A stretch of DNA of 64,000 bases. It comes from Euborellia annulipes (Eukaryota; Arthropoda; Insecta; Dermaptera; Anisolabididae). A model generated the notes under the pieces. The model did no database searches. It had not been told where the DNA came from and was given only the letters and a program-made list of their open reading frames with translations. Both the position numbers and the translations under genes were made by a program. Numbering within the stretch: the first letter of the stretch is position 1; each line of letters starts with the position of its first letter. The stretch lies in contig JAKCPI010005363.1 of NCBI GenBank assembly GCA_023213315.1, positions 124,001-188,000 on the forward strand, written 5' to 3'. This document shows positions 40,220 to 46,849 of this stretch, piece after piece.

Positions 40220-41105
40220 CAATTAACAATAAATTAATATCGTTTAATTGAGTTTTAACCAGTGCGATTTTAACAACCAATAAAAAGTTATTTACCAAAT
40301 AATATTATATATATTTTTTTCCCTTAAATAAACAAAAATCATTTTTTTTTTTTTTTTGAAAAATGAGAAAATTTTCTCTGAATTCGTAGACGTCAAAATT
40401 TAATTTTTTGATATTATTCCTGATAATGAAAATGAAGATGAGGATGAGGATCAGTGCGATTTCGAAAAGACAACAAAATAAATAATATTAGGTTAGGTTA
40501 GGTTGAAGTGGCCGTAATATTAAGTCTATTTCATTATTATAACTTTGATTTACTGTTTCCAAGCTATTTATTCGGAAATTGAATATTGTTCCCACCTTTG
40601 GCGAGGGGCGTCGAAAGACGCTCTCTCCTCCTTGGAAGCCATACAGAGGCGTGCAATTAGACTGATAGGTGATTCTACCCTTACTGCATCCTTACAGTCA
40701 CTAGATCATAGAAGAAGAGTATCTGCACTATCTCTCTTCTACAGGTATTACCATGGTCAATGCTCTGCCGAATTAAAATCAATTATCCCACCCAATGCAA
40801 CATATTCACGGAACACAAGAGAGGCATCTTCCCAGCATCCCTATGCTGTTCAGATCACGACTAACAGAACAAAACAATTTCATTCTTCCTTTGTCCCCAT
40901 GACCTCCCGTGATTGGAACAAGCTCCCGGCGTCTATCTTCCCCAAAACCTACAATCTTCAGACTTTCAAGTCTAACCTCAACAGGCATCTTCTCAGTTCC
41001 CGCAGTTGAGTTTCCCCTTTATGCTTCTCCTTTTGTTTTTATTTTCTTCCTGGCTGCATGTGACTATTGGTCATTATAGGTCTTCGGACCTTATGCACCC
41101 ATTCC

Positions 41106-41139
<34 letters not shown>

Positions 41140-44100
41140 TGATGAGAAAATTTTTGTTATCACTTTCTATTTAATTTTAAAATATTAATACTATTTAAAA
41201 TTGATGAATTTGATTTTGATAAAAAGTTTCTATGCTACTAGTATTAAATATAAAGAGACTTTGAAGCATTTTTGCAAATATAATTGGACTTAGAGAATTT
41301 TTCAATCATGGGTCAAGGGACTTTGAAGCATTATTTACAAATATAAATCGCACATAGAGAATTTTGTAAAAATAATTTTTTATATTTTATTTTTTTTCTC
41401 TAAATTAGTCATATTTTTAGAGATAATTTATGAATATCTGCCATAATTACAGTATTTACTTGCACAATTGACAAAAAAATGATATATAATCTAATAAAAA
41501 CAATTTAAATCAGAAAAACTTTAATGTTGATTTTCTCAAAACTCGATATTTGGTCTTTGACACACCATTGAATAACAGGGTTCACATATTCACTAAAGAA
41601 CTCAAAAGTTAAATCAAGTGTCGATAGAAATAAAACTTTTATTGATTAGAAACAATGCATTGTTGCTGACTTCTGATTGGTCGATAGCCAATAATGCTTA
41701 AATGTTGGCGAAATTCAAAAAATCAAAAATAATTACCTTTTACTTTTTCTTTAAAAATTATTATTCTTTATAAAATAAAACTAGCAAATTATTGAAATTA
41801 ATGAGGAGTTTAAGTGTCAATTATTTTTTTAATTAATTTTGGAGTATTAATTTTTTTTTTTTTAAGTATCTTTAACCTATATATTTATTTTTTTCCTTTT
41901 TCAGCTGTGGAAACGGACCCGAACCGGGCACCAGATTGCGACCCGACGCAATGTGTTCTTCCTGATTGTTTCTGCTCTGCTGATGGTACTCGAATCCCAG
42001 GAAGTATCGAACCTAACCAGGTGCCTCAGATGATCACGATCACATTCAACGGTGCCATAAACGTCGACAACATTGATCTCTATGAAGATATTTTCAACGG
42101 AGCTCGGCAAAACCCGAATGGCTGTCAAATTCGTGGAACGTTCTTTGGTTCGCATAAATATACCAACTACTCAGCGGTGCAGGATCTCCACCGGCGAGGT
42201 CATGAAATCGGCGTCTTCTCTCTGACACACAAAGATGAACCCAATTATTGGACTCAGGGATCTTATGACGATTGGTTGGCCGAAATGGCCGGCGCTCGGT
42301 TGATCATCGAACGATTTGCTAACATCACCGACGGTTCTATCATTGGAATGCGAGCGCCGTATCTGCGTGTGGGCGGCAATAAACAATTCGAGATGATGGC
42401 TGATCAGTTTTTCGTTTATGATGCATCAATCACAGCTCCATTAGGCCGAGTTCCCATCTGGCCGTACACTCTCTACTTCAGAATGCCACATAAATGCAAC
42501 GGCAACGCGCACAATTGTCCGTCAAGAAGTCACCCCGTTTGGGAGATGGTCATGAACGAGCTTGATCGTCGAGATGACCCCACCTTTGACGAATCTCTCC
42601 CTGGTTGTCATATGGTTGATTCTTGCTCAAATATTCAAACTGGTGAGCAATTCGCTCGGCTCTTGCGTCACAATTTCAACCGACATTTTAATTCCAACCG
42701 CGCCCCATTGGGTTTGCATTTCCACGCCTCCTGGCTTAAGAGCAAAAAAGAATTCAAAGATGAATTGATTAAATTCATTGAAGAAATGTTGGACCGCAAT
42801 GATGTCTATTTTGTTACCATGTTGCAGGTGAGGCAAAAAAATATTTCATAATCAAAATGTTATTCTAGCGAAACTTGGTTTGAATTTTAATGAAAATATA
42901 TTTTAAAAAATTATTTAGAGAAAGCTTGATGCAGGCGAGACCTTTTAAAATATCGATCAATTATTATAAGAATCACAATGATTTGAACTTATGAGAGCTC
43001 TCGCATCAGCCTATTCAATTATTCTATAAAATTCACTGTGCGTCAAAAAAAAAAAACGTAACATTTTGTTTATTCAAAGACAATGTGGAGGAAGGCCGTA
43101 ATACAGATAAAATATGAAATAAAAACAATTCTTGTTTTTATTTCATCTTCTATTTTGTTTCTTCTTAAGAAGACCTGTTCTACTTTAGCAGGGTTGTAAC
43201 GAGGGCGTGGCAAAACAGGCACCCGCCACGGGCGCAACTGGGCTGAGGGACCGACCTAGTTGTGAGCTGCTCGAGATTTTTATTATTTTGGGAATTAAAT
43301 TTTATTTTGAATATAAAATTTTAAAAATTAATACGCCAGCCCCCCCCCCCCCTTCCTCTCACTCACGAGGTATAAAAAGCCAAAATTCCCTAAACATAGG
43401 GTTACCAAAATTTATATTCCACAAATCCTTTCTCTCGTTATAATGACAGATAAATGAAATTATAAGTTACCATTAAAAATAAAAGGAAATTGATAATATG
43501 ATTTAAAAAAAAAAAGTGCACAAGGTGGATTTGAACTCGCGAATTTGGTTACGTGGGAATGGAAAAAAATATAGATTGCTTGCGGACGAATTAACCACCT
43601 GAGCCAAACTTTATTTAATTGCTTTGGGAAAAAATAAGCCATATAAGTAACATGAAATAAAAGAAGTATTAAAAAAATTTTAATATTCCACATATGATAT
43701 ATCATTTTTCTTTACTTTTTATGCGGATTAATAATTTATAATAAAAAATTCAAATGCATGCATAGTTTTCAAATAATTCAATGGGCAAACGTCAGATTGT
43801 TTATGCCTTAATGTAATTAAACCAAAAACTCTATCTAACATATGAGACATGTTATTAATTCTTGAATTCCTCCTGATTTCAGAGAACTAAAGCCCTTTTA
43901 ATTATATGATCTAATTTGGGAGTTATTGGCGATCAAAGTTAATGTCATTAAGGTCGAAAATATAAGACTATTTTCGCCCTTAATGACATCAACACTCAAT
44001 TTTCTATATTATCGAAAAAGCTTATTTAGCATTGTCTGATCAAAACCAAATTTTTACCAGAGATTTATAATTAAATAATGAGTATTTTTCTAAAGTTTCA

Positions 44101-46231
44101 TTGAGATTGGTAAAGAAATAAATAAAATATTGACTATTTTGTAAATTGAGTTTTAGAATTCGCGATCCCGGATTGGTAAAGAGAGCGCTCTGTGAACCGT
44201 GTCTAGGCTTGAATCTGAGATCCCAAATTCTAAAACTCAATTTACAAAATAGTGAATATTTTATTTATTTCTTTACCAATCATTATGAAACTTTAGAAAA
44301 AACTCATTTTTTAATTATAAATCTCTGGTAAAAATTTGGTTTTAATCAGACAATGCTAAATAAGTTTTTTCATATATATGGAATTGGGTGTTGATGTCAT
44401 TAAGGTCGAAAATAAGCTTAACTTTGATCGTCAATAACTCCAAAATTAGATCATATAATTAAAAGGGCTTTAGTTCTCTGGAATCAGGGGAAATTCAAGA
44501 ATTAATTACATGTATCATATGTTAGTTAGAGTTTTTGGTTTAATTACATTAAGGCATAAACAATCTGACGTTTGCCCATTGAATTATTTGAAAACTATTT
44601 ATGGTATTGCTATTTTGATTATAAATTATTAATCCGCATAAAAAGTACTGAAAAATGATATATCATATGTGGAATATTAAAGTTTTTTTAATACTTCTTT
44701 TATTTCATGTTTCTTATATGGCTTATTTTTTCACAAAGCAATTAAGTAAAGAGTGGCTCAGGTGGTTAATTCGTCCGCAAGCAATCTATATTTTTTTCCA
44801 TTCCCACGTAACCAAACTTCGCGAGTTCAAATCCACCTCGTGCACTTTTTTTTTTTTAATCACCTTATCAATTTCCTTTTATTTTTAATGCTAACTTATA
44901 ATTTCATTTATCTGTCATTATAACGAGAGAAAGGATTTGTGGAATATAAATTTTGGTAACGCTATGTTTAGGGAATTTTGACAAATTTTTAAATAACTTT
45001 TTTTATTTATATTGGATATGAAGGCCACAATTTTAACCAATTACGCTAGCTGGAGTTGGAGAACGAATCTGGAGGAGCAAATGAGCAGGGTATTATCACA
45101 GAATAATGATATATAATTAATGAGGAACTTGGCCAAAAAAATGTTAGGAAACACTGGATTATGGGGGGGGGGGGCCAAGTTTGACACTTGCCACATTTGC
45201 TTTAAACAAACAATTGCTTTAAAAAAAATTAAAAAATTTTATTATTTTATTTTTATTTTAATAATTTTTTATCTATCCTTAGACACCCGCGGCCCAGTTC
45301 CAATCAGCCCGCGGCCCTCAAGTGGGCCGCGGCCCACGGGTTCGGAACCGCTGAATTAGAGTATCATTAAGATAGATTAGAACAGGTTTTTTAAGAAGAA
45401 GCAGTGTTACGTTTTTTATTGACGTACAGTGTATCTATCATATTTTCTAATAATTTCGTAAAAATTATCTTTTTATTGTTATTAAACTTCTTTTCTCTAT
45501 TAAATTTAAATTACAAGATAAATTGAAACAAATCTCATAAAAATGTGAATAGTAAAGCTATTTAACTTTAGGACGTACACACAATACTTTATAGCTGGGA
45601 TAGAAAAGAAAAGCAGCTAGCATTTATTTCATTTATTTGAGGACCATTAAGCTAACGTTTCGCTCTCGGTCGAGACCATCTTCAGAGATTATGGGCTGTC
45701 AATATGAGTGTGTAATATTTATCTCATATTGACAACCCATAAGCTCAGAAGATGGTCTATACCAAGACCGAAACGTTAGCTTAATGGTCCTCAAATAAAT
45801 GAAATAAATGCTAGCTGCTTTTCTTCATTTTGCTATTTATTTTCATTTAATGTGAAATTGTTGTCAATACAACAGGACAGGTTTTTTTTTCTTTGAAAAT
45901 TCTTTGTTGAATAGAGAATTATAATAATCAAAAGACAGCGCCATTGTAAATATTTAATCTTAATTTTATAAATTTTCATAAAATTTTTATTTTTCAGGTC
46001 ATTCAATGGATGCAAAACCCAACAGAATTGACAGCCCTCAGAGATTTCCAAGAATGGAAAGAGAAATGCGACGTCAAAGGGCAGCCCTATTGCTCTCTGC
46101 CCAACGCCTGTCCTTTGACTACACGGGAACTTCCTGGCGAAACACTTCGGCTATTTACTTGCATGGAGTGCCCAAATAACTACCCATGGATTTTGGATCC
46201 AACTGGTGATGGATTCTCAGCTAAAAAATAG
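11709..46231 (+). CDS. CDA2: group I chitin deacetylase, CDA2/vermiform type, alternatively spliced
   Basis: Secreted chitin-modifying protein of cuticle and tracheal extracellular matrix. Join: 11709-11760, 14140-14275, 19735-19865 or 20938-21050, 28951-29100, 41905-42827, 45998-46231. This gives 541 aa with exon 3a and 535 aa with 3b, full family length, and every junction is in phase. Layout (3a numbering): signal peptide 1-17; chitin-binding domain with six cysteines about 41-103; LDLa 122-156 (six cysteines); polysaccharide-deacetylase domain about 195-464; conserved C-terminal tail. N-glycosylation sequons at N244 and N296. Motif 1 is T-F-N-G-A (N205, G206) where the catalytic/zinc Asp pair of the family stands, and motif 2 is V-F-S-L-T-H (F261) where a zinc His is usual. 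R306-A-P-Y, D329 and H430 of the later motifs remain. I recall the N-G form as typical of CDA2 as against CDA1, but could not check this. Confidence 0.93.
12561..12715 (+). repeat. tRNA-derived SINE, diverged copy in CDA2 intron 1
   Basis: Head CCTCGGGCTTTGGTATAGAGG with A box, a lost B box, and the GGCCTTTGATGCCGAAAAA tail. Confidence 0.7.
12945..12984 (-). ncRNA. minimal hammerhead-like motif, solitary
   Basis: Minus strand: UGUU, CUGAGGA, a 6-bp stem II GAUCCC/GGGAUC with AACC loop, GAA, AAGU, C17, then AACA closing a 4-bp stem I. Stem II is perfect. No inverted partner is seen nearby. Confidence 0.45.
13546..13591 (+). ncRNA. hammerhead-like motif with core change, solitary
   Basis: A 7-bp stem I (AACAGCU/AGCUGUU), core CCGAGGA (U4 to C), stem II GGCU/AGCC, GAAACGUC. 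The U4 change should inactivate it. Confidence 0.4.
14140..14275 (+). CDS. CDA2: CDA2 exon 2, acidic linker and start of chitin-binding domain
   Basis: The acceptor is TATTTCCAG and the donor GTAGGG. It codes an acidic D/E-rich segment, then E-L-C and the hallmark [12 protein letters not shown], which opens the chitin-binding domain. It ends with two bases of an Arg codon, so whichever exon 3 is used must start with one base. Confidence 0.93.
14955..15112 (+). repeat. SINE body without intact head, CDA2 intron 2
   Basis: B-box-like GGGGTTCGCATCCC, then CCGATGAATTTATTTAAA and the AATGGCATAAGGTACCGAAA tail of the family. Confidence 0.6.
15715..16062. mobile_element. fold-back element, decayed
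   Basis: Arms carry TGACGTTTCGAAAACAGATC (left) and GAAGAAAGCGACCTGCTC followed by AAAACGTCG (right), both weak hammerhead-like remnants. The interior has an inverted pair of SINE tails (15836-15867 and 15893-15926). Confidence 0.5.
16063..17130. other. CDA2 intron 2, no distinct feature
   Basis: AT-rich. A degraded CUGAAGA...GAAAC site at about 17043-17076 is the only structure noted. Confidence 0.4.
17131..17310. repeat. near-perfect palindrome, about 180 bp
   Basis: The left arm, from TAAGTTTCAAAAGGATTTTA through CATTTCGACGTTCAGAGATA, is inversely repeated up to CTTTTGAAACTTAACCTAG, with a short centre near 17210-17220. Part of the same TAGTGTTATTT sequence recurs at the outer edge of the next fold-back. 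Confidence 0.85.
17375..17560. mobile_element. fold-back element with three hammerhead-like sites
   Basis: Left site on minus (17391-17430) has an intact CUGAAGA core. Two tandem plus-strand sites (about 17434-17473 and 17500-17537) share a GGCC/GGCC stem II and GAAACGUC AGCC, but read UGGAAGA in place of CUGAAGA. The right arm is duplicated in tandem by about 66 bp. Confidence 0.7.
18645..18960. mobile_element. fold-back element with hammerhead-like arms
   Basis: Left GAATTCACACAGCTGACGTTTCGG is mirrored by right AAAGGTCAGCTGTGTGAATT, and inner GTTGAACA/TGTTCAAC and CATTATGAAAGT/ACTTTCATAATG also pair. The right site keeps CUGAGGA and a GGUUC/GGAACC stem II; the left core is lost. Confidence 0.65.
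18961..19734. other. CDA2 intron 2 end
   Basis: A purine-rich G-tract region at 19045-19155 and otherwise plain AT-rich intron up to the exon 3a acceptor. Confidence 0.4.
19735..19865 (+). CDS. CDA2: CDA2 alternative exon 3a
   Basis: 131 nt, acceptor GACTCAG, donor GTGAGT. Completes the chitin-binding domain with [16 protein letters not shown] and Q-T-C-D-W plus K-N-C-D. It is six residues longer than 3b in the loop between the third and fourth cysteines. It enters with one base and leaves with one base. Confidence 0.92.
19866..20937. other. intron between the alternative exons 3a and 3b
   Basis: Only 1072 bp. AT-rich with long A runs (20290-20400) and a TG/CG repeat (20870-20912) ending 25 nt before the 3b acceptor. 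No transposon is recognised, in contrast to the flanking introns. Confidence 0.5.
20938..21050 (+). CDS. CDA2: CDA2 alternative exon 3b
   Basis: 113 nt, acceptor GATGCGCAG, donor GTAAGT. Codes the same half-domain as 3a with a shorter loop: [16 protein letters not shown] and Q-T-C-D-W-K, N-N-C-D. Both exons are 2 mod 3 in length, so including both, or neither, shifts the frame. A TG/CG-rich stretch (20870-20912) lies just upstream and could affect choice. Confidence 0.92.
21785..22095. mobile_element. fold-back element nested in the hAT element
   Basis: Left AATCAGACAAAAAATTTTAA pairs with right TTAAAATTTTTTTGTCTGAT. A left minus site CUGAGGA and a right plus site CUGAGAA with GUCCGAAACGUU are degraded hammerhead-like motifs. 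Confidence 0.65.
22111..22373. mobile_element. MITE family M1, copy 1
   Basis: Terminal repeats ATGGACCCTGTTACGTA...GTGTGTCAAGCGCC and GGCGCTTGACACAC...ATAACAGGGTCCAT, about 36 bp with mismatches. The 263-bp AT-rich interior matches the copy at 48548-48793. Confidence 0.8.
22404..22609. mobile_element. mariner-like MITE, TA duplication
   Basis: Ends CAGTGAGCTCCACAA and TTGTGGCGCTCACTG bounded by TA on both sides (22402-22403, 22610-22611). It is palindromic almost throughout (TAGAGCCTTGAGTA against TACTCAAGGCTCTA). No coding. Confidence 0.8.
22891..23980. other. CDA2 intron, AT-rich
   Basis: A degraded minus-strand CUGAAGA...AAAACGUU site at 23258-23298 and a (CA)n run at 23341-23359. No gene. 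Confidence 0.4.
23981..24150 (+). repeat. tRNA-derived SINE, subfamily with shorter body
   Basis: Best tRNA-like head of the set: GGTGTAGTGGTTAGCGTGCTGG A-box region and GGGATCGCATCCC. Body TTTCAATTGGATTGACTACC, tail AATGGCCTTCGATGCCGATA. The body differs from the 7917/29367 type, so at least two subfamilies share head and tail. Confidence 0.75.
24289..24629. mobile_element. hAT-like MITE, 341 bp, near-identical 8-bp TSD
   Basis: Ends GAGGGGCGTAGCTTG and AATACGCCCCTG; flanks CTTCCATG (24281-24288) and CTTCAATG (24630-24637) match 7 of 8. Confidence 0.65.
24638..26308. other. CDA2 intron with tRNA-like scraps
   Basis: On the minus strand, 25757-25777 reads a B-box-like GGGGTTCGACTCC, and 25914-25935 a perfect T-arm, CCTGGTTCAACTCCAGG. 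Neither has a matching 5' half, so both are pseudo-tRNA or SINE remnants. No coding. Confidence 0.45.
26317..26658. mobile_element. hAT-like MITE, 342 bp, 8-bp TSD ATTTAAAT
   Basis: Terminal repeats CAGGGGCGTATATAAGA and TATATACGCCCCTG; exact 8-bp duplications ATTTAAAT (26309-26316, 26659-26666). Internal poly-C tracts. Confidence 0.88.
26667..27494. other. CDA2 intron, no distinct feature
   Basis: T-rich tracts around 26910-27130. The open frame at 26964-27194 is low-complexity F/L and not credible as a gene. Confidence 0.4.
27495..27765. mobile_element. fold-back element with hammerhead-like arms
   Basis: Left GCGATTGCAGTTTATTTCG...TCAAGCCGACGTTTCGGTC and right GACAAAAACGTCGGCTTGG...GCTGCAATTG pair. 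The minus site (27525-27564) has GCC/GGC stem I and GGUC/GACC stem II but core CUGAGAA. The plus site keeps CUGAGGA but has lost the GAAA context. Confidence 0.65.
28031..28190 (+). repeat. diverged tRNA-derived SINE
   Basis: B-box-like GAGGGTTCGCCCCCAGG and the AATGGCTTCAGATGCCGAAA tail identify it. The head is strongly diverged. Confidence 0.55.
28265..28566. mobile_element. second copy of the 27.5-kb fold-back family
   Basis: Shares TTCAAGCCGACGTTTCGGTC and GCGATTGCAGCTACGTTTAT with the element at 27495-27765, and both are preceded by GAGTAGATCTTGTA. Hammerhead-like sites here have lost part of the CUGANGA core. Confidence 0.65.
28951..29100 (+). CDS. CDA2: CDA2 exon 4, LDLa domain
   Basis: Exactly 150 nt, acceptor ATATTTTCAG, donor GTGAGT. 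Holds a basic linker (K-P-R-K-V) and a complete LDL-receptor class A module with six cysteines and the calcium-site signature D-C-K-D-E-S-D-E. Confidence 0.95.
29367..29630 (+). repeat. full-length tRNA-derived SINE
   Basis: Head with GGCGTAGAGGTTAGCGTGC and a clean B box GGGTTCGGACCCC; body and GTGTGAGTGTGAATGAG tail as at 7917-8160. Confidence 0.8.
29700..29905 (-). repeat. dispersed repeat R1, inverted copy
   Basis: Reverse complement contains TACTCTTTGGCCGATTTTAT, TAAAAGCTTATTTTTG and GCCTCAGGGGGTCTTAAAAC, in the order of the 63330-63718 copy. Confidence 0.65.
30045..30159 (-). rRNA. 5S rRNA-like sequence, probably pseudogene or 5S-derived element
   Basis: The minus strand matches 5S rRNA over its whole length of about 115 nt, including GGTTCTCGTCCGATCACC, AAGTTAAGCA, AGTACTTGGATGGGTGACC and the closing GCCTGGGAACACC. 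Several CG positions of the arthropod consensus read TG or CA (for example CATGTTGA and GCAACATC), the mark of methylation decay, and the outer C-C-A-A-C stem is retained. A T-run follows as a Pol III terminator would. A single copy inside an intron argues for a pseudogene or a 5S-headed SINE. Confidence 0.7.
30160..31140. other. CDA2 intron, no distinct feature
   Basis: AT-rich. A hAT right-end-like GGTTGGAACCACTGG at 30657-30671 stands alone. Confidence 0.4.
31152..31197 (-). ncRNA. hammerhead-like motif, degraded
   Basis: Minus: CU, CUGAAGA, GGUCCC...GGAACC, then AAAACGUC AG. The GAA of the core reads AAA, so it should be inactive. Confidence 0.3.
31628..31882. mobile_element. hAT-like MITE, decayed
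   Basis: Left CAGTGCTTCTTAAACTTTTT and right CTTTAAGAAGCACCGC are an imperfect terminal pair. GCGGCCCC and GCGGCCCCCTAGG lie just inside. No exact target duplication. Confidence 0.6.
34166..34723 (+). mobile_element. non-autonomous Helitron-like element, 558 bp
   Basis: Starts TCTATATATATAAAAATG after an A and ends CTAG before a T, with a GC hairpin GCCCGCCGAAGGCGGGC seven nt before the CTAG end: the Helitron signature (A/T target, 5' TC, 3' hairpin plus CTRR). Two further GC-rich palindromes lie just upstream (34644-34681). The termini lack inverted repeats and target duplication. Confidence 0.7.
34724..35694. other. CDA2 intron, loop of the large inverted repeat
   Basis: No gene or repeat family recognised. 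Confidence 0.35.
36868..37919. mobile_element. PIF/Harbinger-like element, 1052 bp, TAA duplication
   Basis: Terminal repeats of about 38 bp start GGGCCGGTTGCTTCATCCTG, are closely matched in inverse at the other end, and are flanked by TAA (36865-36867, 37920-37922). GGGC-type ends with a 3-bp T-A-A target fit PIF/Harbinger. An internal inverted pair around AAATATACGATATTTCATCA also exists. No transposase. Confidence 0.75.
38224..38462. mobile_element. near-perfect palindrome with paired hammerhead-like motifs
   Basis: Arms of about 117 bp (38224-38340 and 38356-38462) from AAATATACAAATTAAACACT inward, with a spacer of about 16 bp. Both arms carry an intact CUGAUGA motif (38298-38341 minus, 38358-38401 plus). 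Arm identity is close to complete, so it is young or kept by copy correction. Confidence 0.88.
38358..38401 (+). ncRNA. best hammerhead-like motif of the window
   Basis: CACUU, CUGAUGA, U, stem II GACAA/UUGUC with GGAA loop, GAA, the 8-nt self-complementary AUACGUAU, C17, then AAGUG closing a 5-bp stem I. A15.1 and U16.1 are the ends of the palindrome and H17 is C, as the hammerhead plan requires if stem III forms between two copies. Confidence 0.6.
39088..39322 (+). repeat. tRNA-derived SINE with damaged head
   Basis: GGCGTGGTGTAGAGGTTACG, CGTCGCGGGTT, body TGGATACCAGATGACATAAA, ATAACGGTTATCG and the GAATGTGTGTGTGAGAG tail. Confidence 0.7.
39626..41586. mobile_element. MITE family M1, long copy with nested LINE fragment
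   Basis: Ends ATGAACCCTGTTATTCAATGGTGTG and its inverse CACACCATTGAATAACAGGG match M1 termini. The inner AATTGAGTTAAGCATGGAAT and TTGTCAATTGTGCAAGTA-type blocks also match, but the element is about 1.96 kb because of insertions, including the LINE fragment at 40499-41134. Confidence 0.7.
40499..41134 (+). pseudogene. 5'-truncated jockey-like LINE, reverse transcriptase C-terminus
   Basis: An open frame at 40545-41009 codes the post-catalytic end of a non-LTR reverse transcriptase: [33 protein letters not shown] and W-N-K-L-P, in the order seen in jockey-clade elements. A 3' tail and about 29 A residues end the copy. The catalytic core is absent, as expected of 5' truncation. The insertion abuts three TTAGG units (40488-40504). 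Confidence 0.85.
41135..41904. other. end of MITE M1 long copy and CDA2 intron
   Basis: AT-rich to the exon 5 acceptor. A short repeat TTTGAAGCATT...ATAGAGAATTTT occurs twice (41262-41302 and 41331-41362). Confidence 0.4.
41905..42827 (+). CDS. CDA2: CDA2 exon 5, deacetylase domain
   Basis: A 923-nt exon, acceptor CTTTTTCAG, donor GTGAGG. Contains the cysteine-rich D-C-D-P-T-Q-C / D-C-F-C segment and the whole NodB-like fold. Motif 1 is T-F-N-G-A and motif 2 [10 protein letters not shown], both departing from T-F-D-D and H-S-x-T-H. M-R-A-P-Y, V-Y-D-A-S and L-H-F-H-A-S-W follow. The reading frame is otherwise intact and highly conserved, so the changes look like lineage features rather than decay. 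Confidence 0.95.
43381..44984. mobile_element. 1.6-kb palindromic element with tRNA-like sequence in each arm, copy 1
   Basis: Arms of about 760 bp (from CAAAATTCCCTAAACATAG to its complement) with a unique centre near 44155-44230. Near the outer end of each arm is a tRNA-like sequence (43518-43612 minus, 44757-44848 plus). Between them the arms are AT-rich and non-coding. The short open frames are mirror images of each other. It lies in CDA2 intron 5. The copy at 59494-60882 is in inverse orientation. Confidence 0.88.
44757..44848 (+). repeat. tRNA-like terminal module
   Basis: A-box TGGCTCAGGTGG and B-box GAGTTCAAATC separated by about 60 bp, ending in GTGCAC then a T-run, as for a Pol III unit. 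The mirror copy is at 43518-43612. No clean cloverleaf. Confidence 0.6.
45158..45354. mobile_element. hAT-like remnant
   Basis: A right end-like GGGTTCGGAACCGCTG follows a GCGGCCCTCAAGTGGGCCGC block, as in hAT MITEs. The left end is not clear. Confidence 0.4.
45600..45835. mobile_element. fold-back element with hammerhead-like arms
   Basis: AAAAGCAGCTAGCATTTATTTC and its complement bound it. The minus site (45649-45686) keeps CUGAAGA; the plus site (45741-45782) has a 5-bp stem I AAGCU/AGCUU, a 5-bp stem II GGUCU/AGACC and GAAACGUU, but core CAGAAGA. A small relative lacking the motif is at 48900-49015. Confidence 0.7.
45998..46231 (+). CDS. CDA2: CDA2 exon 6, C-terminal segment
   Basis: Acceptor TTTTTCAG, stop TAG at 46229-46231. 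Codes the conserved end with [10 protein letters not shown] and a cysteine-rich stretch ([15 protein letters not shown]) and finishes D-P-T-G-D-G-F. Confidence 0.95.
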   Translation, partial: VIQWMQNPTELTALRDFQEWKEKCDVKGQPYCSLPNACPLTTRELPGETLRLFTCMECPNNYPWILDPTGDGFSAKK

Positions 46232-46362
46232 CAGCTTCCGCTCTCTGTCTAGTCCTAGGCGCGCGGGGGCTGAAATTGTACATAGCAGCTAAAAATCAAG
46301 CTCCCAAAAGCCACCAGCTTCCTTTTTAAAAAAAGAAATTTTATTTCTTAAGGAGAAGAAGA

Positions 46363-46368
46363 AATAAA
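46363..46368 (+). terminator. polyadenylation signal of CDA2
   Basis: AATAAA 132 nt after the stop codon. A second AATAAA lies near 46439. Either could serve. Confidence 0.5.
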
Positions 46369-46849
46369 TAAAAAAACGTCCAAAGTTCCCGAATTCGTTT
46401 TTGATTTTATATATATATAAAAAAAAAGAGAACCAAAAAATAAACTTCCTCTAATTCAATAGAGACAAAGAAATAATATTCATTAAAAGAGGAAGTTTAT
46501 TATTTCATTCTCTTGTATATTGTATTTGCAATTGATTAATTACAAAATACAATTTCTTGATATATTTATTTTTTTTTTTAAGATTTCGAAAGACAAAAAT
46601 GTAATTTAAAAATTCACAATAAAAAGTTGATTTTTTTTTTTGTTAAAAAAAGGAAGATTTTTTTTTCTTTTTTGAACTAGTCTAATAGTGAAGAATGAAC
46701 TCATCACATAATAAGACGTTTCCTTATCCATCTCCTTTGATCTCTCAAAATAGTGAGTTGCTTTTTGCAAAAAAGTTGCAAAAGTCGTTTTTGAAAATCT
46801 CAAAAAAGGTTTCTTTTTGTGAGATCGGTGAAGATATCTAAGAAAATCA

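Noticed and set aside
43460..43705. Small conserved protein, because a similar open frame recurs at 44655-44888
   Set aside because: The two frames are mirror images of the same palindromic arm and cross the tRNA-like module; conservation is at DNA level.
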